Shown: positions 33,602 to 42,310, counted from the stretch's first letter. The stretch: DNA of 64,000 nucleotides from Clostridia bacterium (GCA_017399535.1 JAFQBX010000018.1:62001-126000), one strand, 5' to 3'. The notes: generated by a model from the letters alone, not told the origin. Numbers and translations are program-made.

Positions 33602-33710
33602 AATTATATCGGTATGGATATGTTTTCGGGCAAATCCATGCCTGTATTTTAGCGTTTGGATATCAAATGCGGCATTAAATTTTGTATAATTTAAGTCGAT
33701 TTTCGACTGG
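33602..33710 (+). ncRNA. Structured 5' leader of the hnd hydrogenase operon (candidate cis-regulatory RNA)
   Basis: Three hairpins in series: GGTATGGAT (33611-33619) with ATCCATGCC (33634-33642), 9 pairs; GCGTTTG (33652-33658) with CAAATGC (33664-33670), 7 pairs; AGTCGA (33694-33699) with TCGACT (33703-33708), 6 pairs, ending 2 bases before the ribosome site region. I do not recognise a described riboswitch class. Structure by eye only. Confidence 0.4.
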
Positions 33711-33726
33711 AAAGGCAAGGAATTAT

Positions 33727-34221
33727 ATGTTAAAGAAAATCAGTTCGCTGCCGTTTAACGGCACGCCTGAGCAAGAGGCACAGCTTGTCAAATTCATTGA
33801 CGGTATTCGCACTCAGCAGGGTTGCTTGATGCCTATCATGCAGGAAGCACAGTCAATCTATGGCTACCTTCCCCTCGAGGTTCAGCAAATCATTGCCAGA
33901 GAGCTCGAAATCTCCGTTGAAGAAGTTTACGGCATTTCTACCTTCTATGCTCAGTTCGCTCTCTCACCGAAAGGCAAATACAATATTTCTGTTTGTCTCG
34001 GTACCGCTTGCTACGTAAAAGGTGCGCAGGCGCTTGTTGACAGAATCACTCAAATCCTTGGTATCGGCCCTGACGAATGCACTGCTGACGGAATGTTCTC
34101 ACTCGAAGCTTGCCGTTGCATCGGTGCTTGCGGTCTGGCTCCCGTACTCACCGTTAACGACGATGTTTACGGCCGTCTTGTCGAAAAGGACGTTGACGAT
34201 ATTATCAAAAAGTATCAATAA
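33727..34221 (+). CDS. hndA: NAD(P)-linked hydrogenase subunit A (NuoE-like)
   Basis: 164-residue thioredoxin-like [2Fe-2S] protein of the NuoE/HndA family, an electron carrier between the flavin subunit and the hydrogenase. The four cluster cysteines are in CLGTAC and EACRCIGACGLAP. The N-terminal helical bundle (PEQEAQLVKFIDGI, GYLPLEVQQIIAREL, VYGISTFYAQF) is typical. ATG at 33727 (MLKKISS) is preferred over an upstream ATG at 33682 because AAGGCAAGGA precedes it and the upstream part has no family similarity. Confidence 0.92.
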   Translation: MLKKISSLPFNGTPEQEAQLVKFIDGIRTQQGCLMPIMQEAQSIYGYLPLEVQQIIARELEISVEEVYGISTFYAQFALSPKGKYNISVCLGTACYVKGAQALVDRITQILGIGPDECTADGMFSLEACRCIGACGLAPVLTVNDDVYGRLVEKDVDDIIKKYQ

Positions 34222-34252
34222 TCAATTTGGCAATTTAAAGGACTGATTATCA

Positions 34253-34795
34253 ATGCGCGAATTATCCCTTAATGTTCTCGATATTGTCCAAAATTCAATT
34301 ACAGCAAATGCAAACCTTATCGAAATAGAATTGATTGAAGAAATAAACAACGATATTCTCAAAATCAATATTTTCGATAACGGAAAAGGTATGACCGACG
34401 AACAAATAAAAAGTGTCACCGACCCTTTTTATACAACACGTACAACTCGCAAAATCGGACTCGGCATTCCCCTCTTCAAAATGGCGGCAGAAATGTCGGG
34501 CGGCTCCTTTAAAATCGTGTCAACCGTCGGCGTCGGAACAAAAATTTATACCAGCTATATTCATTCTAGCATTGACAGAATGCCTGTCGGTAACATTAAC
34601 GAAACGGTTTCGATGCTGATTCGAATGAATCCTGATATTGATTTTGTTTACACACATACCTTTAATGAAAAAAGCTATTCCCTCGACACTCGTGAATTAC
34701 GCGAACAGCTCGAGGACGTACCGCTCGACACTCCCGAAGTAATTGACTGGATAAACGAATATTTAACGGAAAACGATTCAATGATTACAGTCTGA
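34253..34795 (+). CDS. Orphan GHKL ATPase within the hydrogenase operon
   Basis: 180 residues. Histidine-kinase-type ATPase domain only: N-box LDIVQNSITANA, G1 FDNGKGMTD, F-box-like DPFYTTRTTRK and G2 IGLGIPLFKMAAEMSGG, with an unassigned C-terminal 70 residues rich in acidic residues. No sensor, dimerisation or phosphoacceptor His domain. The gene regularly sits between hndA and hndB in clostridial hydrogenase operons, so it probably regulates hydrogenase activity or expression, but the mechanism is not established. Confidence 0.85.
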   Translation: MRELSLNVLDIVQNSITANANLIEIELIEEINNDILKINIFDNGKGMTDEQIKSVTDPFYTTRTTRKIGLGIPLFKMAAEMSGGSFKIVSTVGVGTKIYTSYIHSSIDRMPVGNINETVSMLIRMNPDIDFVYTHTFNEKSYSLDTRELREQLEDVPLDTPEVIDWINEYLTENDSMITV

Positions 34796-34831
34796 TTCAC
34801 TTAATAATAATTCAGAAACGGAGGATAAAAA

Positions 34832-35203
34832 ATGAAATCTCTTGCTGAACTTAAAGCTATAAAGGAAAAGGCACAAGCTGAATTGGCAGCTCGTGAGAAT
34901 AGTGTTGACGGAACACGCGTTCTCGTTGGTATGGCTACCTGCGGTATCGCCGCCGGCGCTCGTCCCATTCTCACAAAGTTCGTTGACGAAATCACCAGAA
35001 GAGGTATCGCCAACGTAAAGGTAACCCAGACAGGTTGTATCGGCATCTGCCAGTACGAGCCGGTTGTTGAGGTTATTTTGCCCGGACAGGAAAAGGTTAC
35101 ATACGTTAAAATGACCGAAGATAAGGTTGACAGAATCATCACCGAACATATCGTTAACGGCAAGGTTGTTGACGAATACACAATCGGTAACTGCAAGTTA
35201 TAA
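34832..35203 (+). CDS. hndB: NAD(P)-linked hydrogenase subunit B, [2Fe-2S] thioredoxin-like
   Basis: 123-residue thioredoxin-like ferredoxin. MATCGIAAGARPI and TQTGCIGICQYEP carry the four cysteines of a [2Fe-2S] cluster. Preceded by a helical N-terminus (SLAELKAIKEKAQAELAARE). In HndABCD it forms part of the electron-transfer arm that separates the flavin site from the hydrogenase. Strong SD GGAGGA. Confidence 0.9.
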   Translation: MKSLAELKAIKEKAQAELAARENSVDGTRVLVGMATCGIAAGARPILTKFVDEITRRGIANVKVTQTGCIGICQYEPVVEVILPGQEKVTYVKMTEDKVDRIITEHIVNGKVVDEYTIGNCKL

Positions 35204-35292
35204 TTCAGTTAAATAAACATCAATCGATTTACCATGCAAAACCGATTGAGATTAAAAAAATATGATAACTGCATGGAGAAATGGTGGAAATA

Positions 35293-37107
35293 ATGTATCG
35301 TTCACAGGTTCTCATTTGCGGCGGTACCGGATGTACATCATCAAACAGCCAGAAAATTATCGATGCGATGGAAGTTGCTCTCGATAAAGCCGGTCTTAGC
35401 GAAGAAGTAAAGGTTGTTAAAACCGGTTGTTTCGGTCTTTGTGCATTAGGTCCGATCGTAATTGTATATCCCGAAGGTTGTTTTTACAGCCGTGTTGAAG
35501 TTGATGATGTTGACGAAATCGTTAATGAGCATCTTCTCAAAGGTCGTATTGTTAAGCGCTTAATTTACAATGAAACACTCGACGTCGAAAATGACACAAT
35601 TAAGTCACTTAACGAGACCGCATTCTATAAGACACAGCAGCGTATCGCTTTGCGTAACTGCGGTGTTATCAATCCCGAAAATATTGAAGAATATATTGCA
35701 AACGACGGTTACGCAGCTCTCGGTAAGGTTGTAACCGAAATGAAGCCCGAAGAGGTTATTCAGATCATCCTCGATTCAGGTCTCCGCGGTCGTGGCGGCG
35801 CCGGCTTCCCCACCGGTCTCAAATGGAAATTTGCTGCCGGAAATGACGCAGACCAGAAATACGTTTGCTGTAACGCCGACGAAGGTGACCCCGGTGCATT
35901 CATGGACCGTTCAATACTCGAAGGTGACCCCCACGCTCTTATCGAAGCTATGGCAATCGCAGGTTATGCTATCGGTGCTACTCAGGGCTACGTTTACGTA
36001 CGTGCTGAATACCCGATTGCTGTAAATCGTCTCCAAATTGCCATCGACCAGGCACGTGAATACGGTCTCCTCGGTAACAATATCTTTGATACTGATTTCA
36101 GTTTCGACCTCGGCATCCGTCTCGGCGCAGGTGCATTCGTTTGCGGTGAAGAAACTGCACTCATGACATCTATCGAAGGTAAGCGCGGTGAACCGCGTCC
36201 CCGTCCTCCGTTCCCTGCTGTAAAGGGACTTTTCGGCAAGCCGACCGTACTTAACAACGTTGAAACATACGCAAATATTCCTCAGATTATCCTCAAAGGT
36301 TCTGATTGGTTCAATTCAATCGGTACCGAAAAGTCAAAGGGTACTAAGGTATTTGCTCTCGGTGGTAAGATTGAGCACACAGGACTCGTTGAAGTTCCGA
36401 TGGGAACCACTCTCCGTCAGATTGTCGAGGATATCGGCGGCGGTATTCCTAACGGCAAAAAGTTCAAGGCAGCTCAGACAGGTGGACCTTCCGGCGGATG
36501 TATCCCGGCAAGTCTCATGGACGTTGAAATCGACTACGATAACCTCCTTGCTATCGGCTCGATGATGGGTTCAGGCGGACTTATCGTTATGGACGAAGAT
36601 ACCTGTATGGTTGACATCGCTAAGTTCTTCCTTGAATTTACCGTTGACGAATCATGCGGTAAGTGTACTCCCTGCCGTATCGGTACCAGAAGAATGCTTG
36701 AAATTCTCGACAAGATTACCGAAGGTAAGGCAACAATGGAAGACCTTGATAAACTTGAAGCTCTCTGCGATTATATCAAGGAAAATTCACTTTGCGGTCT
36801 CGGACAGACTGCTCCTAACCCGGTAATTTCCACATTAAAGTACTTCCGCGACGAATATATCGCTCACATCGTTGACAAGAAGTGTCCTGCCGGTGCTTGT
36901 AAGAACCTTCTGAATTACAGCATCGTCAAGGATAAGTGCTTCGGTTGCGGAATGTGCGCTAAGCAGTGTCCTGCTGATGCAATCATGGTTACCGACTATA
37001 TCGCACCCGGTAAGAAGCTCGCCGCTTACGAAATTGATACAGAAAAGTGTATCAAGTGTGGCGCTTGTGTTGCTTCGTGTAAATTTAAGGCCATTATTAA
37101 GGAATAA
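35293..37107 (+). CDS. hndC: NAD(P)-linked hydrogenase flavin subunit (NuoF-like, HndC)
   Basis: 604 residues in four parts: an N-terminal thioredoxin-like [2Fe-2S] domain (GGTGCTSSNS, KTGCFGLCALGP), the NuoF FMN/NAD(P)H domain (GRGGAGFPTGLKW, CNADEGDPGAFMDR, GAGAYVC-like GAGAFVCGEETA), the NuoF [4Fe-4S] motif SCGKCTPCRIG, and a C-terminal two-cluster ferredoxin (CFGCGMCAKQCPADAI, CIKCGACVASCKFKAI). It exchanges electrons with NAD(P)H and is the presumed bifurcating flavin site. ATG at 35293 has GGTGG ahead. Highly biased, preferred codons suggest strong expression. Confidence 0.95.
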   Translation: MYRSQVLICGGTGCTSSNSQKIIDAMEVALDKAGLSEEVKVVKTGCFGLCALGPIVIVYPEGCFYSRVEVDDVDEIVNEHLLKGRIVKRLIYNETLDVENDTIKSLNETAFYKTQQRIALRNCGVINPENIEEYIANDGYAALGKVVTEMKPEEVIQIILDSGLRGRGGAGFPTGLKWKFAAGNDADQKYVCCNADEGDPGAFMDRSILEGDPHALIEAMAIAGYAIGATQGYVYVRAEYPIAVNRLQIAIDQAREYGLLGNNIFDTDFSFDLGIRLGAGAFVCGEETALMTSIEGKRGEPRPRPPFPAVKGLFGKPTVLNNVETYANIPQIILKGSDWFNSIGTEKSKGTKVFALGGKIEHTGLVEVPMGTTLRQIVEDIGGGIPNGKKFKAAQTGGPSGGCIPASLMDVEIDYDNLLAIGSMMGSGGLIVMDEDTCMVDIAKFFLEFTVDESCGKCTPCRIGTRRMLEILDKITEGKATMEDLDKLEALCDYIKENSLCGLGQTAPNPVISTLKYFRDEYIAHIVDKKCPAGACKNLLNYSIVKDKCFGCGMCAKQCPADAIMVTDYIAPGKKLAAYEIDTEKCIKCGACVASCKFKAIIKE

Positions 37108-37125
37108 GAAAGGAGTGTGCCAATA

Positions 37126-38868
37126 ATGGAAAATGTTAATATTACAATAAACGGCATGCCCCTTAGCGTGCCTGCAAATTACACAATTCTCGAAGCTGCC
37201 AGACTCGCAGGAATCGAGATTCCTACCCTCTGTCACATGAAGGGTAAAAACGAAATCGGCGCTTGCCGTATTTGTGTTGTTGAAGTTGAAAGAGCTCGTT
37301 CACTCGTTGCTGCTTGCGTAATGCCCGTATCGGAAGGAATGGTTATCAAAACCAATTCTCCGAAGGTTATGCAGTCGAGAAAAATGACCGTTGAGCTTCT
37401 CCTTTCAAACCACAACAGAAGCTGCTTACAGTGTGTACGTAGCGGAAACTGCGAACTTCAGACACTCGCTTATGAATTCGGTGTAGAAGATGCCGGTTGC
37501 TTCGACGGAGTAAAAACTGAATCTGTTGAAGATAAATCGGCTGCTCACCTCATTCGTGACAATTCAAAGTGTATTCTTTGCCGCAGATGTGTTGCCGCAT
37601 GTAAGACACAGACTGCAGTTATCGGAGCTAACAACCGCGGATTTGACTCTGCAATCGGTTCTTGCTTCAATATGGACCTCAACGACGTTGCATGTATCTC
37701 ATGCGGTCAGTGTATCAATGTCTGCCCGACAGGCGCTCTCAGAGAAAGAGACGACACTCAAAAGGTATTTGACGCTATCAACGACCCGACAAAGCACGTT
37801 GTAATCCAGACCGCTCCTGCTGTTCGTGCCGCTCTCGGCGAAGAATTCGGCATGGAAATCGGTACAAACGTTGAAGGTAAAATGGTTGCCGCCCTCCGTA
37901 GACTCGGCTTTGATAAGGTATTCGATACCGACTTTGCTGCCGACCTTACAATTATGGAAGAAGCTACCGAATTCCTCGACAGAGTTCAGAATGGTGGCAC
38001 ATTACCGCTTATCACATCCTGCTCACCCGGCTGGATCAGATACTGTGAACAGTTCTATCCCGACATGATTGACAACCTTTCATCATGCAAGTCACCTCAG
38101 CAGATGTTCGGCGCAGTTATCAAAACATACTACGCAGAAAAGAACGGCATTGACCCGAAGGATATCTTCTCGGTATCGGTTATGCCCTGTACCGCTAAAA
38201 AGTACGAAATCGCAAGAGATGATCAGTCAGCAGCAGGCGTTCCTGACCTCGATGCTACAATCACCACTCGTGAGCTTGCTCGTATGATTAAAAAGGCGCG
38301 CATCCAGTTTACAAAGCTTCCTGACGAAGAATATGATAATCCGCTCGGTGCTGATACCGGTGCAGCTGTCATCTTCGGTGTTACAGGCGGCGTTATGGAA
38401 GCTGCTCTCCGTACAGCTGTTGATACCCTCACAGGCAAGGACAATGAAAACTATGAATTCACCGAAGTTCGCGGTCTCGAAGGCGTTAAGGAAGCTACCT
38501 ACAACGTAAACGGACTCGAAGTTAACGTTGCAGTTGCCAGCGGCGCTGACAATGCAAAGAAGGTTCTCGACGCAGTTAAGAACGGCGAAAAGAACTATCA
38601 CTTCATCGAAATCATGGGTTGTCCCGGCGGATGTATCAATGGTGGCGGTCAGCCGATTCATACTCAGAGCGAATGGGCTACCATCGACATCAAGGCACTT
38701 CGTGCAAAGGCACTTTACGACCAGGATAAGTCAATGGCTATCAGAAAGTCTCATAAGAATCCGATGATCAAGACCATCTATGATGAGTACTTCGAAAAGC
38801 CCGGCAGCCACAAGGCACATAAGATTCTCCACACATCTTATAAAGCCCAGACAAACACAATAAAATAA
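37126..38868 (+). CDS. hndD: [FeFe]-hydrogenase catalytic subunit (HndD/HydA-like)
   Basis: 580 residues: N-terminal [2Fe-2S] domain (Cys36, 47, 50, 64), a NuoG-type Cys3His cluster region (NRSCLQCVRSGNCELQ), two [4Fe-4S] motifs (CILCRRCVAACK, CISCGQCINVCPTGAL), the H-cluster domain and a C-terminal small-subunit domain. L2 is MPCTAKK (Cys355) and L3 MGCPGGCINGGG (Cys499, Cys503). L1 reads TSCSPGW, Cys299 then Ser300, rather than TSCCPxW. It makes or oxidises H2 with HndABC. ATG at 37126 follows AAAGGAG; the upstream GTG at 37117 is too close to it. Confidence 0.95.
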   Translation: MENVNITINGMPLSVPANYTILEAARLAGIEIPTLCHMKGKNEIGACRICVVEVERARSLVAACVMPVSEGMVIKTNSPKVMQSRKMTVELLLSNHNRSCLQCVRSGNCELQTLAYEFGVEDAGCFDGVKTESVEDKSAAHLIRDNSKCILCRRCVAACKTQTAVIGANNRGFDSAIGSCFNMDLNDVACISCGQCINVCPTGALRERDDTQKVFDAINDPTKHVVIQTAPAVRAALGEEFGMEIGTNVEGKMVAALRRLGFDKVFDTDFAADLTIMEEATEFLDRVQNGGTLPLITSCSPGWIRYCEQFYPDMIDNLSSCKSPQQMFGAVIKTYYAEKNGIDPKDIFSVSVMPCTAKKYEIARDDQSAAGVPDLDATITTRELARMIKKARIQFTKLPDEEYDNPLGADTGAAVIFGVTGGVMEAALRTAVDTLTGKDNENYEFTEVRGLEGVKEATYNVNGLEVNVAVASGADNAKKVLDAVKNGEKNYHFIEIMGCPGGCINGGGQPIHTQSEWATIDIKALRAKALYDQDKSMAIRKSHKNPMIKTIYDEYFEKPGSHKAHKILHTSYKAQTNTIK

Positions 38869-38885
38869 TTTCCACATAAGTAATT

Positions 38886-38921
38886 ACAGGGTTAGTTGAT
38901 TTAAACTAACCCTGTAATTTT
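38886..38921 (+). terminator. Terminator of the hydrogenase operon
   Basis: Perfect 12-bp stem ACAGGGTTAGTT with its complement, loop of 6, then AATTTTTG. It closes the hnd unit 18 bases after the stop of hndD. Confidence 0.88.
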
Positions 38922-38937
38922 TGTTATATTTGAACAG

Positions 38938-38966
38938 TTGTAATTAACGATAATGTATTATATAAT
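38938..38966 (+). promoter_or_regulatory. Sigma-A promoter of the glycosyltransferase-dnaD-dnaI unit
   Basis: TTGTAA (38938-38943), 17 bases, TATAAT (38961-38966), 30 bases before the GTG start. Confidence 0.78.
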
Positions 38967-38996
38967 GTAGTTATCTATGTTTAGGAGGTGTGCTTT

Positions 38997-40001
38997 GTGA
39001 AACCGAAGGTTTCATTTATTATTATTGCATATAACGCCGCATCGCACCTTGATAACATTTTAGATGATCTGAAAAAGCAGACATTCGACCATAGTTTAAT
39101 CGAAATCATATTAGTCGACAGCAAATCAACCGATAATACAGCCAAAATTTTTGATAATTTTAAGATAAACAATGATTTTTTGTGCTGTAAAACACTCAAC
39201 AATCCTAAAAAGGTTCTTCCTGCCGGCTGGAATATTGCACTTGATAATGCTGATGGCGAAATTATACTTCGCGTAGATGCTCATTCAAGGATTCCCAGTG
39301 ACTTTATCGAAAATAATGTCAAGAACATCGATAACGGTGAGGATATTGTAGGCGGTCAACGTATCACCGTGTTTGATAATTATTCAAAATGGAAAGCCGC
39401 ACTCGCCGCAGCAGAAAGCTCTGCTTTTGGAAGTGGAATTGCCGTTTATCGCCGCAAATTTGAAAAGCAATACACCGTCACTCTTGCTCACGCGGCTTAT
39501 AAAAAATCCGTTTTTGACAGAGTTGGACGTTATAACGAGACACTCCGCCGAACAGAAGATAACGATATGCATTACCGTATGAGAAAGGCAGGATATAAAT
39601 TCTGTCTTTGCGACGACATTGTTTCGTACCACCACGTACGAAGCAATCTTAAAACCATGCTAAAACAAAAATATGGAAACGGATACTGGATTGGACTGAC
39701 CTTATCAGTTCAGCCAAAATGCTTTTCATTATACAATTTTGTTCCCTTTCTGTTTGTTCTTGCGCTCATCGGCTGTTCAATATTTTCAATCATTTCGGTG
39801 TGGCCGCTTGTTTTACTTTTGTCGCTTTATTTTACTGCGGCGATATTATACGGCTTAAAGTCGCTGACATATAAAAGCAACCGACATTTTCCCTATCCGC
39901 TTTTTCCGATATTCTTCCTGATGCATTTATTTTACGGAGTCGGAACATTGGTCGGAATACTAGCAATCCCCTATTTTAAGCATAAAAATAAAGAGGTGTA
40001 A
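38997..40001 (+). CDS. Glycosyltransferase family 2 (ExoA-like, membrane-anchored)
   Basis: 334 residues. GT-A fold from the N-terminus (VSFIIIAYNAASHLDNI, IILVDSKSTDNTAKIF), the DxD-type RVDAHSRIP and the acceptor-side ED in RRTEDNDMHYRMRKAG; the C-terminal 90 residues contain three hydrophobic helices (FVPFLFVLALIGCSIFSII onward). It resembles succinoglycan-type transferases that add sugars to lipid-linked exopolysaccharide. Start is GTG at 38997, AGGAGG 8 bases ahead. Why it precedes replication genes is unclear; the dnaD-like gene starts after one base. Confidence 0.85.
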   Translation: MKPKVSFIIIAYNAASHLDNILDDLKKQTFDHSLIEIILVDSKSTDNTAKIFDNFKINNDFLCCKTLNNPKKVLPAGWNIALDNADGEIILRVDAHSRIPSDFIENNVKNIDNGEDIVGGQRITVFDNYSKWKAALAAAESSAFGSGIAVYRRKFEKQYTVTLAHAAYKKSVFDRVGRYNETLRRTEDNDMHYRMRKAGYKFCLCDDIVSYHHVRSNLKTMLKQKYGNGYWIGLTLSVQPKCFSLYNFVPFLFVLALIGCSIFSIISVWPLVLLLSLYFTAAILYGLKSLTYKSNRHFPYPLFPIFFLMHLFYGVGTLVGILAIPYFKHKNKEV

Positions 40002-40002
40002 T

Positions 40003-40914
40003 ATGGATTTTGCACTGAATCAGGAGCATTTTCTGAATATGTTTGCGGTGCCGACCGTTGTAGCTGATAAGCATCTCAAATTATCAAACGAAGCCCAGCT
40101 AAAAGTATTGCTTTACGTGCTAAAAAACGGAATTCAAAACTACGATATAAGCAGTATCAAACGAGCAACCGGTCTCGATGAAAGAGATATAACCGACTCG
40201 ATTACATATTGGATAAACAATGGTGTATTTGTATCATTGGGATCAAAAGCTGAGCCGGCACACACCGAGAAAAAGACAGCTGTGCTAAACATTCAAAAGC
40301 CATCGCGCGAAGAAATTACAAAGCGTGGCATCGAGGACGAAAACATCGCCTTTTTATTACAACAGGCGCAGATAAAATTCGGCAGAATGCTTAAACAAAA
40401 CGAGGCGTCAACTCTCGTTTGGCTGTACGATAACGAAGGGCTCAACGTATCGGTTATTTTAATGATAATTGAATATGCGCTGAGCGAAGACCGCTTGACA
40501 GCAGGATTTATCGAACAAACGGCTGTAAAATGGATTAACGATGGTGTAACTGACGTTCAATCAGCAGATAAACAGATTGTAAAGATGCGTAACGAATCGC
40601 AAGCGTGGAAAACAGTTTGCTCCGTTATGGGAATAGAAAAAAGAAAACCAAGCAAAAAAGAAATGGATGCTGTGATGAAGTGGATTGCTGAATGGAAATT
40701 CAGCCGCGAAATGCTTAAAGCCGCCTATGACGAATGTATCGACCACACACAAAAATACAGCTGGCAGTATATTAACTCAATTCTAATGGCGTGGCATAAA
40801 AACGGAATTAAAACGCCCGATGAAATAAATAAAAAATCCGAAACCAAGCAGGTTGAAAAAGAAAAAGAATCATACAGCATTGACGAAATTGAAAAAATAC
40901 TTTTCGGCAAATAA
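40003..40914 (+). CDS. DnaD-domain replication initiation protein
   Basis: 303 residues with an N-terminal winged-helix-like part (about 1-85, FLNMFAVPTVVADKHLKLSN) and two DnaB/DnaD C-terminal-like domains (LVWLYDNEGLNVSVILMIIEYAL and VMKWIAEWKFSREMLKAAYDECI). YSWQYINSILMAWHKNGI is the YxxxIxxxW motif of the DnaD family that binds DNA. It likely plays the DnaD/DnaB primosome role, handing the helicase to the origin. The adjacent DnaI-like loader supports this. Confidence 0.88.
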   Translation: MDFALNQEHFLNMFAVPTVVADKHLKLSNEAQLKVLLYVLKNGIQNYDISSIKRATGLDERDITDSITYWINNGVFVSLGSKAEPAHTEKKTAVLNIQKPSREEITKRGIEDENIAFLLQQAQIKFGRMLKQNEASTLVWLYDNEGLNVSVILMIIEYALSEDRLTAGFIEQTAVKWINDGVTDVQSADKQIVKMRNESQAWKTVCSVMGIEKRKPSKKEMDAVMKWIAEWKFSREMLKAAYDECIDHTQKYSWQYINSILMAWHKNGIKTPDEINKKSETKQVEKEKESYSIDEIEKILFGK

Positions 40915-40926
40915 AAGGAGGAAATT

Positions 40927-41886
40927 ATGGGTTATAAAAAGGAATACTACATAAAAGCCCTCGCTGATGTTGCAAAGCATCGTCTGACCGCCGACGAAAC
41001 AGCCAAAAATAATTTACTTTCTGTATATTTAGCGCATCCGGATATAAAAGAGCTTGATGAAAAAATGAATGCTCTCGGACTATTGGCAGTTAAAAGTGCG
41101 GTAAAATTAAGCGGAGCTGATGAGATAATCAATCTCAAAAGTGAATATGAGAAAATCGACGAAAACAAGCAGGAGCTTTTGACAAAATATAATATATCCG
41201 CTTCCACGCTCAAACCCAATTATTGCTGTAAAAATTGCAGTGATACAGGATATATTAACGGCGAATTGTGCGACTGTGTCAAGAGAATTGCTAAGGAATA
41301 CTATTACAACGATTTGTGCGAAAAAATGCCTCTGGAAAAGTCAAACTTCGAGACGTTTGATATTTCGCTATATCCTGACGACGCACGAGTCAATATGCAG
41401 GAAATATTTAATTTCAGCAAGGAATACGCCGATACTTTCAACACCACGTCAAAAAACTTATTATTCCTCGGTCGTACAGGGCTGGGCAAAACTCACCTGT
41501 CACTTTCAATTGCTAATATTGCGATTGATAAAGGATTTGGTGTAATTTACGGCTCATCTCAAAACTTTTTTAATCAAATTCAGGATGAAGCATTTGGCAG
41601 AAAGCAAGGCGACACACTTAATGCCTTACTCGAATGCGACCTGCTGATTCTTGACGATTTCGGCACCGAATTCATGTCGACCTATATTTCTTCGGCTATT
41701 TATAATATTATAAATTCCCGAATTCTGCGTTCAATACCGACAATTATAAGCACCAACCTTTCTCTCGGCGAAATAAATAGCCAATACGGAGAAAGGATTA
41801 TGTCGAGAATTTTAGGCAACTACGTTATAAAGCAATTCACCGGCAAGGATATTCGGCAAATTCAAATGTTAAAGAATAACACTTGA
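40927..41886 (+). CDS. DnaC/DnaI-like helicase loader ATPase
   Basis: 319-residue AAA+ protein. A helical N-terminus and a cysteine zinc-binding element (CCKNCSDTGYINGELCDC, about 97-114) precede the ATPase core: Walker A LGRTGLGKTHLS, Walker B LLILDDFGTE, and the sensor/Arg-finger region ERIMSRILGNY. This zinc-plus-AAA layout is that of DnaI. It should load the replicative helicase with the DnaD-like protein encoded 12 bases upstream. SD AAAGGAGG is ideal. Confidence 0.9.
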   Translation: MGYKKEYYIKALADVAKHRLTADETAKNNLLSVYLAHPDIKELDEKMNALGLLAVKSAVKLSGADEIINLKSEYEKIDENKQELLTKYNISASTLKPNYCCKNCSDTGYINGELCDCVKRIAKEYYYNDLCEKMPLEKSNFETFDISLYPDDARVNMQEIFNFSKEYADTFNTTSKNLLFLGRTGLGKTHLSLSIANIAIDKGFGVIYGSSQNFFNQIQDEAFGRKQGDTLNALLECDLLILDDFGTEFMSTYISSAIYNIINSRILRSIPTIISTNLSLGEINSQYGERIMSRILGNYVIKQFTGKDIRQIQMLKNNT

Positions 41887-41911
41887 CGGTAAAAATAATA
41901 TCTGATACAAT
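41883..41911 (+). promoter_or_regulatory. Promoter of rnpB
   Basis: TTGACG (41883-41888), 17 bases, TACAAT (41906-41911), with transcription expected at about 41918, exactly where the P1 helix of the RNA begins. The -35 overlaps the dnaI-like stop codon. Confidence 0.85.
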
Positions 41912-41917
41912 CAAAAA

Positions 41918-42254
41918 TTGAGCGAGTCAGACAACTGCGTAGCATAAATTATGTTATGAGGAAAGTCCGAGCTCCACAGGGCAGGATAACGGCTAACAGC
42001 CGCCGAGGGCGACCTCAGGGAAAGTGCAACAGAAATAAACCGCCTGATTCTTTCAGGTAAGGATGGAAAGGCGAGGTAAGAGCTCACCGGCGCATAGGAG
42101 ACTATGCGGCCATGTAAACCCTATCCGGAGCAACACCGATAAAAAGCTATACATTTGCCCGATGTGCTTTTGAAAGGTGGCAGGAGCATATAAGCAATTA
42201 TATGCCTAGATAGATAGTTGTCCACGACAGAACTCGGCTTATCGACTCGGTCAA
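41918..42254 (+). ncRNA. rnpB: RNase P RNA, bacterial type A
   Basis: Catalytic RNA of ribonuclease P, which removes tRNA 5' leaders. The conserved cores are visible: GAGGAAAGTCCGAGCTCC and ACAGGGCAGGATAACGGC near the 5' third, GAGGGCGACCTCAGGGAAAG, GCAACAGAAATAAACCGCC, GGTAAGGATGGAAAGG and, at the 3' end, CCACGACAGAACTCGGC. P1 is formed by TTGAGCGAGTC at the start and GACTCGGTCAA at the end, fixing the limits to within a few bases. About 337 nt is normal. It is flanked by its own promoter and terminator. Confidence 0.95.
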
Positions 42255-42263
42255 TTTATATAT

Positions 42264-42296
42264 GAAAAGAGACACCGAAAAACGGTGTCTCTTTTC
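42264..42296 (+). terminator. Terminator of rnpB
   Basis: 13-bp perfect stem AAAAGAGACACCG/CGGTGTCTCTTTT with loop AAAAA. Also usable by the converging lipoprotein gene on the minus strand. Confidence 0.85.
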
Positions 42297-42310
42297 TATT
42301 TTATGTTAAA

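Noticed and set aside
37126-38868. HndD as a defective hydrogenase because of Ser300
   Set aside because: All other motifs are intact, the operon is complete and codon bias suggests high expression; TSCSPGW seems to occur in other HndD-type subunits. Kept only as a point to check.
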